The notes beneath the pieces were generated by a model. The model saw nothing but the letters and a program-made list of their open reading frames with translations, was not told the DNA's origin and did no database searches. Shown piece after piece: positions 32,804-43,396 of a stretch of 63,960 bases of DNA. Position 1 is the first letter of the stretch; each line of letters begins with the position of its first letter. The position numbers were made by a program, and so were the translations under genes. Where the stretch lies: the NCBI GenBank assembly GCA_009602735.1, contig WELA01013853.1, positions 84,932 to 148,891 on the forward strand. The letters are read 5' to 3'. The DNA comes from Mesotaenium endlicherianum (lineage: Eukaryota; Streptophyta; Zygnematophyceae; Zygnematales; Mesotaeniaceae).

Positions 32804-33830
32804 TTGCCCAAGGAGCAAGTAGTGGTGTCTGATCCCCTTGCTCAGAAGGAGCAGAGCCCAACTGCTCAAGAGAAGAAGAAGCCTGCTGAGATGTTCGCCC
32901 AAATTAAGGCGCTGTTGGAGGAGTTCAAGTGCGTTTTTCTTGAGGAACTACCTGCAGGATTACCTCCGCAGAGAGCTATGGAGCACAAGATCGAGTTGGA
33001 ACAGGGAGCAAGCCACCAGTGAGACCCGCCTAACGGCAATCGTTTGCAAAGTTGGATGAGTTGAAGAAGCAACTGACATAGTTATTGGAGAAGGGATTCA
33101 TCCAACCCAGCGAGTCTCCATTTGCAGCGCCAGTCTTATTTGTGAAGAAGAAGGATGGGACATGAGGATGTGTGTCAACTACCGAGCACTCAACAAGATC
33201 ACCATCAAGAACAGGTACCCACTTCCACAAGTGGACGAGTTGATTGACAAGCTTGTCGGGGCGAAGTATTTCTCAAAGATAAATTTAAATAGTGGCTATC
33301 ACCAGGTACAGATTGCGGAATGAGACATTCAGAAGACTGCTTTCAGGACTTGCTATGGCTTGTTTGATTTCACAGTCATGCCTTTTGGTTTGACTAATGC
33401 ACTTGCTACATTCATGGAACTCATGAATAGTATCCCCAGACCCTACTTGGACCAGTTTGTGGTGATATTTTTGGACGACATCTTGATTTATTTGAAGGCC
33501 TTGGAGGAGCATGTGGAGCATCTGAGGAAGGTGTTGGAGGTCTTGAGAGATCAGAAGCTGTATGGAAAGATGAGAAAGTGCGACTTTTGTCTCGAAGAAG
33601 TCGAGTTTCTCGGACATATAGTGGGAGCTGAAGGATTCAAGGTGGAGCAGAAGAAGGTGCAAGCAGTCAGAGATTGGCCGGTACCTGCTGATATTCATCA
33701 ACTTAGGAGCTTCCACGGCATGGCAAACTGTTATCGACGTTTCATTGAAGGATTTGCCAAGGTGTGTGCACCGCTCACGGAAATGTTGAAGAAGCAGGAG
33801 AAGTGGCTATGGGGTGACAAGGAGCAGTAA
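32804..33830 (+). pseudogene. Element F reverse transcriptase
   Basis: [20 protein letters not shown], then in other frames [58 protein letters not shown] and catalytic IFLDDILIYL. Stops at about 33081, 33165 and 33321 and a missing base near 33020 break the reading frame. Confidence 0.9.
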
Positions 33831-34479
33831 GCCTTTGAGAAGATTAAGGAGCTGATGACACAAGCACCTGTGTTGGCAATTGCCAGTCCGGAGCTTCCTT
33901 TCACCATCATCACGGACGCATCAAACTTTGTTGTGAGAGCCATTCTTCTCTAGGACCGGGGCAAAGAATTGCAACCTATGGCATATGAGAGCACAAAGTT
34001 GAGCCCTGCTGAGCAAAACTATGCAGCACACGAGCGGGAGATGTTGGCTATTATCCAGGCTTTGAGGATTTGGCGATGTTATGTGGACGGCCGGAAGGTG
34101 TTCAATAAGATCGACCACAAGAGCTTGGAGAAGTTTATAACGCAGCCAACGCTGACACCAAGACCGGCTAAGTGGATGGAGTTTCTGCAACAGTTCGACC
34201 ACAAGATTGAATACGTACCTGGGAAGATCAACCCTGCAGACTCTGCTTTATCCAGGAAATGTGACTTTGCAGCTGTCTCAGTCATCAAGGAGAGTATGGA
34301 CTTGAAGGAGAAGCTTATGAGAGGTTATGAGGAGGACCCAGAGTTTGCAGATGGTGGAGCAGCTGAGTCCAACTCAAGTATGCAGAAGAAGGACGGCATA
34401 TGGTACTATGGTGATTCCAAGAGAGTGCTGGTACCTGACATCAAGGAGCTACGAGACTTACTACTTGCGGAGCATCATG
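33831..34479 (+). pseudogene. Element F RNase H and start of integrase, truncated
   Basis: FTIITDASNFVVRAILL, PAEQNYAAHEREMLAIIQALRI, KIDHKSLEKFITQPTLTP and YVPGKINPADSALSRK make RNase H. VPDIKELRDLLLAEHH is the integrase lead-in, cut just where element G reads on into the zinc-binding GHFGSEKT. A TAG follows ILL at about 33951-33953. Confidence 0.9.
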
Positions 34480-35152
34480 TAACCATAACCTCACGCGTAA
34501 CTTGTTTTTTGACACGTTACCCTCACTCCTGGGCGAGGAGGCGTTATTATTCTACGAGAGATTTAGAGCGGACATTGTCCAAACGGTACCGGACGTTGTG
34601 CCTGGTGCCGCCCCTATTCCCATCGTCGAGGCTCCTCCAGTCCCGCCGGCGGACCATCCTCAAGTAGCAGCTGCAGCTGCTGCTACTGCAGCCGCCATGG
34701 CTGCCGAGCTGGACGCTGCCGCCGCTGCAGTAATTGTCGCGGCGGCGGGGCACGGCTCGGCTGGGGGTGAAGGGGGGGAACTTGCACTTCTTGGGGGGGC
34801 TGCCGTAGAACCTACAGGACGTAGACCAGTTGAGCCCGCTCTATCAGCATATGCCACTCCCGTGGAGCAGCTGGCAGCGCGAGTGGTGGATCGCCATCAT
34901 CGGTTCATGCAACAGCGCCAGCAGCAGGCAGTGCTGGGCATTGTTTTACCTTTGCATGGTCTTGCACCCGAAGTTGTCTTGGATCGCATTGACACCCTTC
35001 TGCAGATGTTTCATCAACATTTTCCTGCTAACACCCGTTCTCGACAGGACGAGTCAAGGACTTCGCTCGTTTTGCGCGCGAGACGCCTAACATGGCTTAC
35101 GAGCGTTTCCAGCAGTTGAGGGAGGATACGAGCATGTACGTGGATGTGACAT
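34480..35152 (+). pseudogene. Element C gag, capsid-like part
   Basis: FFDTLPSLLGEEALLFYERF is a gag-like block. A long poly-Ala stretch (residues ~60-90) and Gly-rich segment follow, then RVVDRHHRFMQQRQQQAVLG. A shift near 35090 moves to MAYERFQQLREDTSMYVDV, ended by a TAG at about 35152. The N-terminus is missing at the junction with element F. Confidence 0.7.
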
Positions 35153-36297
35153 AGGCTTGCATTACGTTCATCAGTGCTTTCTCTGCGTCTACCTCCCTGT
35201 GTCAGACCCTTAACCATCAGCTTGCTCTCACGGCTATTCCACAGCGGAGTGTACACGAGGTTTGCAAGTGGGCTGAGCAGATAGATATGGTGCAGGCTGC
35301 GTCGCAAGCCGAGCGTAGGACTATTAAGGGTGGGGCTGTGGGAGTGCATGCACTGCAGGTATCCACTCCGCCAGCTACCACGGCCGTCCTGGGAGCGGGA
35401 CCTGCCGCCGCGCCCAAGCGGGTGGTTCCAGTGTGCGACCACCGCCGCCAGAAGGGTGACCTGGTGGAGAAGTCTTTCCTCTTTCATCCCCATTTGGCGC
35501 CGTCGGGGTGGTCTTTCAAGCCCCAGAAGGGCACAGTGCCGCCTGCAGGGCTCAGTGGCGTTCTTCTAGCCCAGGTGCCATCTTACTATGCTTCCCCACC
35601 CCCCGCCTTTCCAGGTTTTCATCCGGGAGTCTCGGGGTTTCCGTCTTCGCATAGCAGTCCTGCAGGGTACTCCTCTCCCTGTTCACCTGCTCCCAAATCA
35701 ATCTCTCCTGCATACCAGGCTGGGGTCTCTCATCCTAGTCCTAACCCTAGCCCTAATCCTAGCCCTAACCCTAGCCCTATGTCTAACCCTAACTCTACCC
35801 CCACAGCGCAGGATTTCTTTATGCGCCAACAGTTGGCTGCCATGCAGGCTGGCATGCAGGACATGCATCGTCGTGTAGGGTTGCAGCCGGATTCTATTCC
35901 TGCTCAGTTCGTCGGGTTGCATCCCCTGCCGCCTCGTGGTCTTGGTGCTACCTACCCTTCCTGGTTTCCCCTTCCTCCTGACCATGCATATAATGTGACT
36001 GAGGAGGTGGACGGCGACCAAGTCGTAGGCGTCCATGCAATTCACAATCTCCGTGTGGCTGCCACGGAAAGCCGTGATGCCCCAGCAATAGGACCCGACC
36101 ACGGGCGGAGTCTTGAGCAGTCTGCTCAGCTTCCGCAATCATTTGACCTGTTCGAGCCCGTTGATACCTTAGGGCCCGCTCATTCCCGGCTGCCCGTACC
36201 AGTTTGGGATGTGCTAGCTTGTCCGGCCGATGCAGGTACCTTGGTCATCCTCCCAGACGACCTCCCCGCGGCCCAGTTCCAGGCACAGCTGGTGTGA
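35153..36297 (+). pseudogene. Element C gag C-terminus with degenerate zinc knuckle
   Basis: SLCQTLNHQLALTAIP and VHEVCKWAEQIDMV are gag helices. VPVCDHRRQKGDLVEKSF has the spacing of a CCHC knuckle with Cys2, His and Cys3 changed to Arg, Asp and Ser. A Ser/Pro-rich region contains PNPS repeats encoded by CCTAAC/CCTAGC hexamers (about 35725-35800). A TGA at 36295-36297 interrupts the frame. Confidence 0.65.
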
Positions 36298-37167
36298 GAC
36301 AACTTCCGCGCAACAGCGGCTTCTGTCAAGCGCGACTTGCTGCGTCCCCCTTCATATGCCCAAGTGGTGGCAGACCTGTCCCAACCTCCTAGCCCGCCAC
36401 CATCGGCGACCCCGCCTCGTGCGTCACCCGAACCCCTTCCTACGGCGTTGGTGGTAGTGGAGACAGTCGCAGCCCCGGCAGTTTCTACCTCGCCAGCTCC
36501 GACGCCCGTGCCTGTCGGTCGCGACGCAGTCCAGGTGGTTTTGAGTCCTCCCGGGACCTTATTGCAGTCTGTTGCTGAGGGTTTGCCTTACACTGTCACG
36601 TCTTGCATCGGGCGGGTCACTTATGCTTGCCGTGATGCGGACGTACGTCTTTCCCCCCGTTCGAGTGATCCTGATCAGCTACTGCCTCGTCCAGTCCCTA
36701 CGGTCCCGGCGCCCGTTCCCATGGTTCCTCGTCCCACGCCGTTTGTTCCCCCGCCAGCTTTGCAGTTACGCGCGGGTGCACTACTCCCTCCATCCTTGTT
36801 CACCGTGTCTTTGGCTGCTCTAACGCAGGCCCAGGACGAGATCACGCAAGAGCTCCTCCGCCGACGTCCACGCACTGCCATCCCACTTGCGCCAGCTTCC
36901 CACGCGCCGCCAACGACTACCACCAGTCGTCCGCCCGCGCCTCCTTTGGCTGCCTGCCTCGCAGGATCGACCCCGTCAACGGCTTCGACGCCAGCAGCAG
37001 CAGCATCTTCGACTTCGTCGCCAGGTGGGTTGTCTCCTACTGCTCCCTCTTTCACCCCTTCTCCCTTGCAGGGGCCGTCCTCCCCCAGGTTAGTCCCATC
37101 ACCCTCCTTCCTCACTCCTCTTGAACGGCAGCGTGCATTGCCTCGTAACGTCATGCTCGACAACTAG
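36298..37167 (+). pseudogene. Element C Pro/Ser/Thr-rich linker
   Basis: Same frame as the gag above. It is dominated by Pro, Ser, Thr and Ala with a short structured part in the middle (SVAEGLPYTVTSCIGRVTYA). It is likely disordered and lies between nucleocapsid and protease. Ends at a TAG at 37165-37167, after which the frame continues as protease. Confidence 0.6.
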
Positions 37168-37600
37168 CATGCGTGTCTCCTTATTACCGGTCTAGCCCCT
37201 CGTGTGGTCATTCTTGATACGGGTGCTCAGCCAGTCCTCTTGGGGGCACTCATGTGTCGACACCTTAACATCACACCCGCTGATCTTGAGCCTTGTCCAA
37301 ATCCCGTCTCTACCGCCGTGTCCTCCTTCAACCATATTGCATATTAAACCCGTCGCCGCATTCCTATCATCCTCAATGCCCACACTTCCGCTGCTGTAAC
37401 CCTTTATGCCCAATGCATGGTCACTGAGTCCACCGCTTACGATATCCTTTTGGGTCAGGAATTTAACTTCCTCATCGGGCTCACTATTGATTTATGGCAA
37501 GGGATCGCTACGTATCGGGTTGACTTTGAGTCTCTGGGTCACCATCTGGGTTACCTTTTCCTCCTTCTTACACATACCCCATCTACCCTCGCGTGCCCCA
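37168..37600 (+). pseudogene. Element C aspartic protease
   Basis: VVILDTGAQPVLLGALMCRH has the catalytic Asp-Thr-Gly. Element D has the matching ILLDTGAQPVIL. AYDILLGQEFNFLIGLTIDLW is the second loop. A TAA at about 37345 lies between. The LDTGAQPV signature is shared by the methyltransferase elements and differs from VDSGA of the chromoviruses here. Confidence 0.85.
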
Positions 37601-37914
37601 TGGCCGCAGCCTTCACTGTCACTGTCCATGATGTTAGTCCTCATGATCTCACCGATCCTTCCAACCTTCTCCTCCATGACTTTGAACCTGCCTCCCTTCC
37701 TGCCCGTTCGGATCACCCTCCTTTGCCTTCCCCGTTGCCCTCCTACCCACTTCCTCCCGCCACCCTGCAGCAGATCCACGCAGCCATACACTTTCCCCCA
37801 TCTCCTGGGGTCTCCACTACAGCCCCTTCCACTTCACCTCCTACACCTGATCCCACTTCTACACCCTCCCTCGCCGTCGTTAACACCTCGCCCGTTCCTT
37901 GGTTACCTCCTCCC

Positions 37915-38972
37915 GAGGGGATTATTGTGCTGGATCTGTTTGCCGGGGTGTCTTCTATTGTCGCAGGTCTCCTGCAGAGTGGTCACCGTATTGCTCACTA
38001 TTACTACTGTGATGTAGATCCCGTTGCCCAGTTGGCAAGTAAGACACACCTTGCTGCCTTACACCTCGCCTTCCCCACATTACTCCCTACGTCCGCCTAT
38101 CACACCGCCTATTCCGCATTGCCTCAGGATATACGTCTCCTCCACCAAGATCACCTGCTCGCTATCGATCCAGTTCACCTTGTCATCGGCGGTTGGGAGT
38201 ATCAGGGTCATTCTCGGGCTGGTCAAGGAAGAGGGCTGGCTGATCCACGCTCTCAATTATTCTTTGAATTGATTTGCGTCTTAGGTCTCCTTCAGACTTC
38301 TCAGTCCTCCCCACCTGCATACCTCCTCGAAAACGTAAACTCTTCGGATGATGATCGTGCTCACATCCGGGCTGACTTCCTCACCATCACATCTATTCTG
38401 GGGTTCGGCGTTACACTCGACGCCACAGCCGTGGGGTCTTACGCTCACCGTTCGCGTGTGTTCTGGCAAAATTTCGTCCCTCACACTACCCTACAGCCTA
38501 TCCTTGACCATATTCACGCGCACCCTCCTCGCATCATTGTCATCTCCATCCTAGCCCCACACCGTTGTCCCATGGAGGTCAGTCGCCCTGACCACTCTTC
38601 CTTCTCTCCAGTGAACTTCCCTGTCACCCTCGGGCCGCATTCCCCACTCTCATCAGTCGTCCCCACTCTTTTGCCTTTTGGAACTATGGGCCTAGGATGT
38701 TATTTGATTCTCACACGAACCAGTATGTGGAGCCTTCCGCGTTCGAACGCGAACTCATCCTCGGTTTTCTTCCCCAAGCCACTGCCTCTCCTGCCTTATC
38801 CCCCTCCCATTGCTGCCAACTTCTGGGTCGGATTATGGAAATTCATGCTCTCACCTGGCTTTTTGCTGTACTCCCTGTCCTCAACGCACAACTCCCTGCC
38901 CCTTTCCTTGATACTCCAGCCTACCACTTGCATGCTTTCGGCTCGGGGGGGGGGTTCAGTATAAATTTTTAA
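37915..38972 (+). pseudogene. C5-cytosine DNA methyltransferase domain of element C
   Basis: Complete set of motifs: I, VLDLFAGVSSIVAGLLQSG (37927 on; AdoMet binding); II, YYYCDVDPVA; IV, GGWEYQGHSRAG at 38191 on; DPRSQLFFELICVL; VI, LLENV at about 38323-38337; VIII, SYAHRSRVFWQNF near 38440-38475; then target-recognition sequence and, after a shift near 38700, FERELILGFLPQ and CQLLGRIMEIHALTWL (motif X). The catalytic Cys of motif IV is Tyr (TAT at 38200-38202), so this copy should not methylate. Element B keeps Cys in the otherwise similar ECQGFS. The domain sits between protease and RT, fused into the polyprotein. Confidence 0.9.
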
Positions 38973-39049
38973 CGCCTGCATAGCAGATACAGACCTTAGG
39001 TACATCTCCCAAAAATTCTGCTTCCACACATAAGGACGGGTGGGACCTG

Positions 39050-41362
39050 GGCTCACTGTTAACTACGGAGGAAACCTTACAATTCACTCAGATACTGGAA
39101 CGGAATGAGGCTTGTTTTGCACAGTCAGTCATGGATTTGGGGCGGTGTACTGTCTCTCAATTTACCATTGATCTGACTACCACCAAACCGATATTTCTGA
39201 GGGATTATCGTCATGCTAAGGTCGAACATGATATTATGCGAGAGAAAGTCACAAAGTTGCTAAAGGCTGATATGATTGAGGAGTCGATGTTGGATTTCGC
39301 CGCCCCCACTGTTATGCGTGTTAAGAAGGATGCAATGGGTAATTACAAGGAAAAACGTATGTGTGGGCATCATCGGGGACTTAACGCTGTTACGAAATGA
39401 GATCGCTACACTATGCCTGTGCCTGAGGATATCTTTGATGTCCTTGAGGACGCCAGTATTTTTAGTGTGTTTGACCTGCGTCAGGGGTTTAACCGGATCC
39501 TCATTGATCCTAAAGATAAACATAAAATTGTTTCTTGGACAAATCGTCGTTTGTATCAGTGGAAAGTTATGCCGTTTGGGTTAAAAAATGCACCTGCCCG
39601 TTTCCAGCGCATTATGGACCGAGTGCTTAGTAGGTTGCCTTTTGCTCGTTGCTACATCGATGATGTGCTCATATTCAGCCGTACCGTAGAGGAACACTTG
39701 ACACATGTGGAACGGGTCCTACAATGCTTGAGGGCTGCGCGTTTAAATTGTCATCCAGGGAAATGTAAGATTGCGACCCTTTCGGTTCCTTACTTGGGTC
39801 ACCACATCGTTCCTGGGGGGTTAACACCGCAACAAGTTAAGGTCGATGCCATTCGCCGACTACCCGTCCCGACGGATGTGTCTAGGTTGAGGGCCTACAT
39901 GGGGATCACGGGGTATTACCGTTGTTTTTGCCTTGACTTTAGTGCAATTGCTGCACCTTTGAATGAACTCTTGAAGAAGGATGTACCCTGGGAATGGCCT
40001 GAGGAACGTCAAGTAGCTTCTGACAAGTTGAAAAATCTCCTATCCTCTACCCCTATCTTGCGCAGACCAAACTACAGTAAACAGTTTTCCCTTCACACTG
40101 ATTGGAGTCATCTCGGTTTGGGGGCTGTCCTTGCTCAGGAGGATGAGGAAGGTCATGAATATGTGGTGGCCTATGCCAGTCGTAGTAACAACTCTGCCGA
40201 ACGGAATTATAGCTCGTATGAAGGGGAATGCTTGGCCGCAGTGTGGGCTGTGGTGCACTTTCGCCCATATCTCTATGGTACTCACTTCACACTCATCACC
40301 GACCACCAACCCCTTAAATGGTTGATGACCAACCAAAAACTCACGGGTAAACACGCACGTTGGGCCCTCATACTTCAGGAGTACGATTTCACCATCGACC
40401 ATAAGGCTGGGTTAAGTAACCAAGATGCAGACGGTCTCAATCGCACCCCTGACCCCTCGGACGTTGATCTCACCGGGGCGCGTTTTGCCTCTAGCCAGCA
40501 AGAACATATCCTGCCAGCCTGGCATGCTGCGTATTACCTCGGTTGTCTTTCTACTCTTGTGGGTACGTGTGCGGTCAGTCCGGTTGCCCTCTCGCGTGCA
40601 GTGCCTGATGTATGGTCTGATTCCGCTGTGATGGAGTATTTGCGCACTCACACCTGGTCTTTTTCCCTCTTGGTGCGGGAACGGGACCGCGTTTTGCATC
40701 GTTGTGTTTGGTATCACTGGCATGACGGGACTTTGTTGCGTGTCCTCCCTCACTACACTCGAGTCGTCCCACCCCCTTCGGCACGCATAACTCTTATTCG
40801 TAAGGTCCATGAAGAATCTGGGCACTTTGGAGTTAAACGCACGAGTTCTCTTCTGCAGACCGAGTTTTGGTGGGAGGGGTTGGTCGCTCAGGTCAGCAAT
40901 TTTGTTCGTTCATGCACGTCCTGTGACCGCGTTAAGAACACTTTCAATGCACTCCCCTCCGTTCTCAACCCTCTTCCCCTGCGTGGGCTTTTCTATCGAT
41001 GGTCCCTGGATTTGGCTGGGCCTTTACCCCTTTCTAAGTGTGGGATGCGCTACGTCCTTGTCATGATTGAGCACCTCACTAAGTGGATCGAGTTGGTGAG
41101 TATTCCTGATAAGTCCAGTGCCTACATTGCTCGAGCGTTCACTGAGCGAGTTCTATGTGGCTATGGGGCGTGTGCTAAGGTCCTCACTGATCAAGGGTCA
41201 GAGTTTCAGGGTGACTTGGCTGAGTTGCTGGATAAGTCATTCATTGATTATCGCACTACCTCCCGAGACCACCCTCAGGCTGATAGTCTTGCTGAACGAA
41301 TAGTCCAAACGGTCAAGCGCAGCCTCCGTAAGTATGCTCTCACGTGTGACGTGTCGGACTGA
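39050..41362 (+). pseudogene. Element C RT, RNase H and integrase
   Basis: One frame with a single TGA at 39398-39400. RT: EESMLDFAAPTVMRVKKD, MCGHHRGLNAVTK, FDLRQGFNRILID, VMPFGLKNAPARFQ and catalytic CYIDDVLIFS. RNase H: LHTDWSHLGLGAVLAQ, YSSYEGECLAAVWAV, TDHQPLKWLM. Integrase: HEESGHFGVKRT and CTSCDRVK (zinc), WSLDLAGPLPLS, LTDQGSEFQGDL and QADSLAERIVQTVKR, so all catalytic residues of RT, RNase H and integrase are present. Ends at a TGA at 41360-41362. Confidence 0.92.
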
Positions 41363-41519
41363 GATGTGCAGATTCCATGATTGACCATGGATTACAATTT
41401 TAGCAACCAAGCTTCTTTGCGTTCGTACTCCCTTTACTTCCTCCTCTACGGTCCTCCTCCCTTCTGCCATTCATCTTCGTGTTATTGTCCCCATTCACAC
41501 TGATGATCACGATCTGCTG

Positions 41520-42050
41520 TTGACTCACCTCAACGAGAGGGCTGCATTGTTCCTTAAGCACATGCCTATTGCTATGGATAACTTGCTCACTGCCCAGCAC
41601 CGGGACACTCTGCGTTATGCACGTTTACGAAGTGGGGTGTACAAACCACGCATGGTCAAGTTTGAGGTTGGTGATTATGTCTATTTGCATCGCGAAGTGC
41701 AGGACACTCTCGACGTTCGGGTTGGCCTTGTCATTCTCCGTGTGCGCACAGTCAGTCCTAATGAGGTCTTTACGCTTGAGGGGTCTGATGGTTGTACTGT
41801 TCGTGAGAACAGGAAGAATTGCGCACCATGTCACTTGCCTAATATTGTGCATGAAGTTGACCCGCTGCGAGCCACTGTTCCCGCTAATCACCTGTGTCAA
41901 GGGTGTGGTTCGAGTCGTTGTCCTGCTTCTATGCTGTTGTGCGATTGTTGCAATGCTGGTTGGCACTTGGTTTGCTTGGTTCCACCTTTACTTAAAGACC
42001 CTGAAGGTGACTGGTTTTGCCCCTCGTGCAGACCACCACCTCTAGCTTAG
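41520..42050 (+). pseudogene. Element C integrase C-terminus with intact PHD finger
   Basis: LKHMPIAMDNLLTAQHRDTLRYAR and FEVGDYVYLHREVQ form the C-terminal integrase domain, LILRVR...EVFTLEGSDG a small beta region. The PHD finger at 41894-42029 has all eight ligands: CQGC, 11 residues, CDCC, 4 residues, His (GWHLVC), Cys, then WFCPSC. In known PHD fingers this binds two zinc ions and reads histone H3 tails. It occupies the position of the chromodomain in chromoviruses. The 157 bases before it are frame-shifted from the main integrase frame. Confidence 0.88.
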
Positions 42051-42497
42051 GACCCCTTCATTACTTCCCTTTCCTTTTCGTATATTCCATTACGTTTTGT
42101 GTTCTACGTGTATCCGTTTGTTGCCCCGTTGCTTCCGTGCTGTCTTTGCAGGTCACCCTCCCTCCTCATGGTGGCTGGAGTCCCTGCTCCACAACACGCG
42201 GAGTCTCCCGCCGCCGATGCTGACGCCTGCTATCGCGGATGCTCTTCGCAAGAGTTTCCTGGAGCGCGCGCACACACCTTCTCAGTGGCCCCGTGGCCGT
42301 CAGTCGGCCGAGTCGCCCCACCTCTTTACCATTTTGGATGCCTACCCTGTGTCCGTTTGACACATGTACCACCTGGAGTACCTCCCGCCCGGGTCCTACT
42401 TCCCAGGCTCTCCGTAGACCGTCCACACTTCTGTTGTTCCGGATGACCACATCCTAGCTCCTCCACGTTCAACTGCGCTCACAATCCCTCGCCCGCA
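42051..42497 (+). other. Element C 3' untranslated region
   Basis: No coding similarity. Overlapping open frames of 87-115 codons occur in several frames but show no family. GC-rich, CCCC/CTCC-rich. Confidence 0.5.
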
Positions 42498-42514
42498 GCT
42501 GGGGGGGAGGTTTC
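42498..42514 (+). promoter_or_regulatory. Polypurine tract of element C
   Basis: GCTGGGGGGGAGGTTT resembles GCTTGGGGGGAAAT of element B at the same place. Confidence 0.6.
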
Positions 42515-42779
42515 ATAACTCATTTTTTGCTCTCTAGTTAGTACTTTGTAGCTGCCCAGTTGCCCAGTAGTGCCCAATTCAGACCTCTCCTATCTTTTTC
42601 ATTTCCAACTCATAAGCTGTGGGCTTTTCCCCCTAATAGAGGGGGTTTTTACCCACGGCACTTAGGTTAGCCTGTCCATGCCTAGTCCCTTAGAGTCATG
42701 TCCGGTCCATGCTGTTTCCGCACTTGTGTAGATTAGGAGTGTCGATGCCTAGCGTCCGCCGACGGCCATTGTTACGACA
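42515..42779 (+). repeat. Element C terminal segment, equivalent to B1
   Basis: Follows the purine tract and ends GTTACGACA, like the GCACGACA and GGCACGACA ends of B segments in elements B and D. It shares CACTTGTGTAGATTAG-like words with B1 of element B. It holds a hairpin at 42619-42656. No second copy follows: an H-type LTR begins nine bases later. Confidence 0.5.
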
Positions 42780-42787
42780 GGGAGGAG
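42780..42787 (+). promoter_or_regulatory. H-type polypurine tract remnant
   Basis: GGGAGGAG immediately before the H-type LTR start, identical to the last eight bases of the tract in element H. Confidence 0.45.
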
Positions 42788-43092
42788 TGTAACGATCTGA
42801 GCTTTTTTGGCGTATTTGGGACGTTTTCTTGATTATCTAAAATACGTTATACTATTTATCATACATAATTTGATAAATGATTGCATCATATTGAACTATT
42901 TGCCACACGCGTGTGCCGATTAATTCCCGGTCGATAGGCAAAACGACCGAGATACTCTTGCAAAAAGCGTCGTAATGTAATTCGACTACTTCGCAAAAGT
43001 ACGACATAATTATTCATAAAGCTACTTTGATTAATAATGAGATGATAACTTAGATAATCATTGTTCGATTAAGTTATTTTGATAGTCATTAT
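42788..43092 (+). repeat. H-type LTR, first part
   Basis: Starts TGTAACGATCTGAGC and follows the H LTR closely for 305 bases (shared AAAATACGTTATACTATTTATCAT). Broken at 43092 by element D. Its second part is 61618-62238. It may be the 3' LTR of element C after an exchange, or of a separate H-like element. Confidence 0.85.
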
Positions 43093-43396
43093 TGTCGTGC
43101 CTAACAGTGTCGGTCCCTCGGCACGTGCGTAGCCTTCCAGCACGTGTGCCTTTAACCTGGTCGATGTGTCGGTGGCTCTCCTCATGTGTGGGCACACATG
43201 GTCGATCGGCCTTCGCACGTGTGTCAGTGACAAGCCTTACCAAGGTTGACCCATCCCTGGGCTCCTGAACTTGCACCATGCAACCATGACCAACACTCAG
43301 AGCAATGTTCTTCTTCACCCAACTCTCACCATCTGCTCATCCTAAGACTTGACAGAAAATTTTAAAAATACTTGCCTTGCCTGAATTCCTCTTACA
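43093..43396 (-). repeat. Element D terminal segment B2
   Basis: 304 bases, TGTAAGAGGAATTC to GGCACGACA on the minus strand. It is the same length as B1 at 51374-51677 and nearly identical. It forms the outer 3' end of element D. Confidence 0.9.

Larger units (their letters stand above)
30352..34479 (+). mobile_element. Element F: chromovirus, 3' end missing
   Basis: 5' LTR, primer site, gag, protease, RT, RNase H and the first codons of integrase, then an abrupt change at about 34480 to gag of element C. It is the same family as element G: protein blocks and LTR ends match. Many stops and shifts show it is older than G. Confidence 0.9.
34480..42787 (+). mobile_element. Element C: Ty3/gypsy element with DNA methyltransferase and PHD finger
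   Basis: Gag (N-terminus missing), long Pro-rich region, protease, C5-methyltransferase, RT, RNase H, integrase, PHD finger, purine tract, then a 3' repeat segment. Gag to methyltransferase stays in one frame from about 35100 to 38700 apart from four stop codons, so an ancestral single polyprotein is likely. Only three frame changes occur over 7.5 kb, making C the best preserved of the three methyltransferase elements. No 5' terminal repeat is seen at 34480, where it abuts truncated element F. Confidence 0.88.

Noticed and set aside
35725..35800. Telomere-like CCCTAA/CCTAGC repeats
   Set aside because: Only about ten imperfect hexamers, in frame within gag of element C where they code for PNPS repeats. 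More likely a coding microsatellite than an interstitial telomere.
42097..42446. Overlapping plus-strand ORFs of 68-115 codons after the PHD finger of element C
   Set aside because: Several overlapping frames in GC-rich sequence with no similarity to each other or to known domains; best read as 3' untranslated region.
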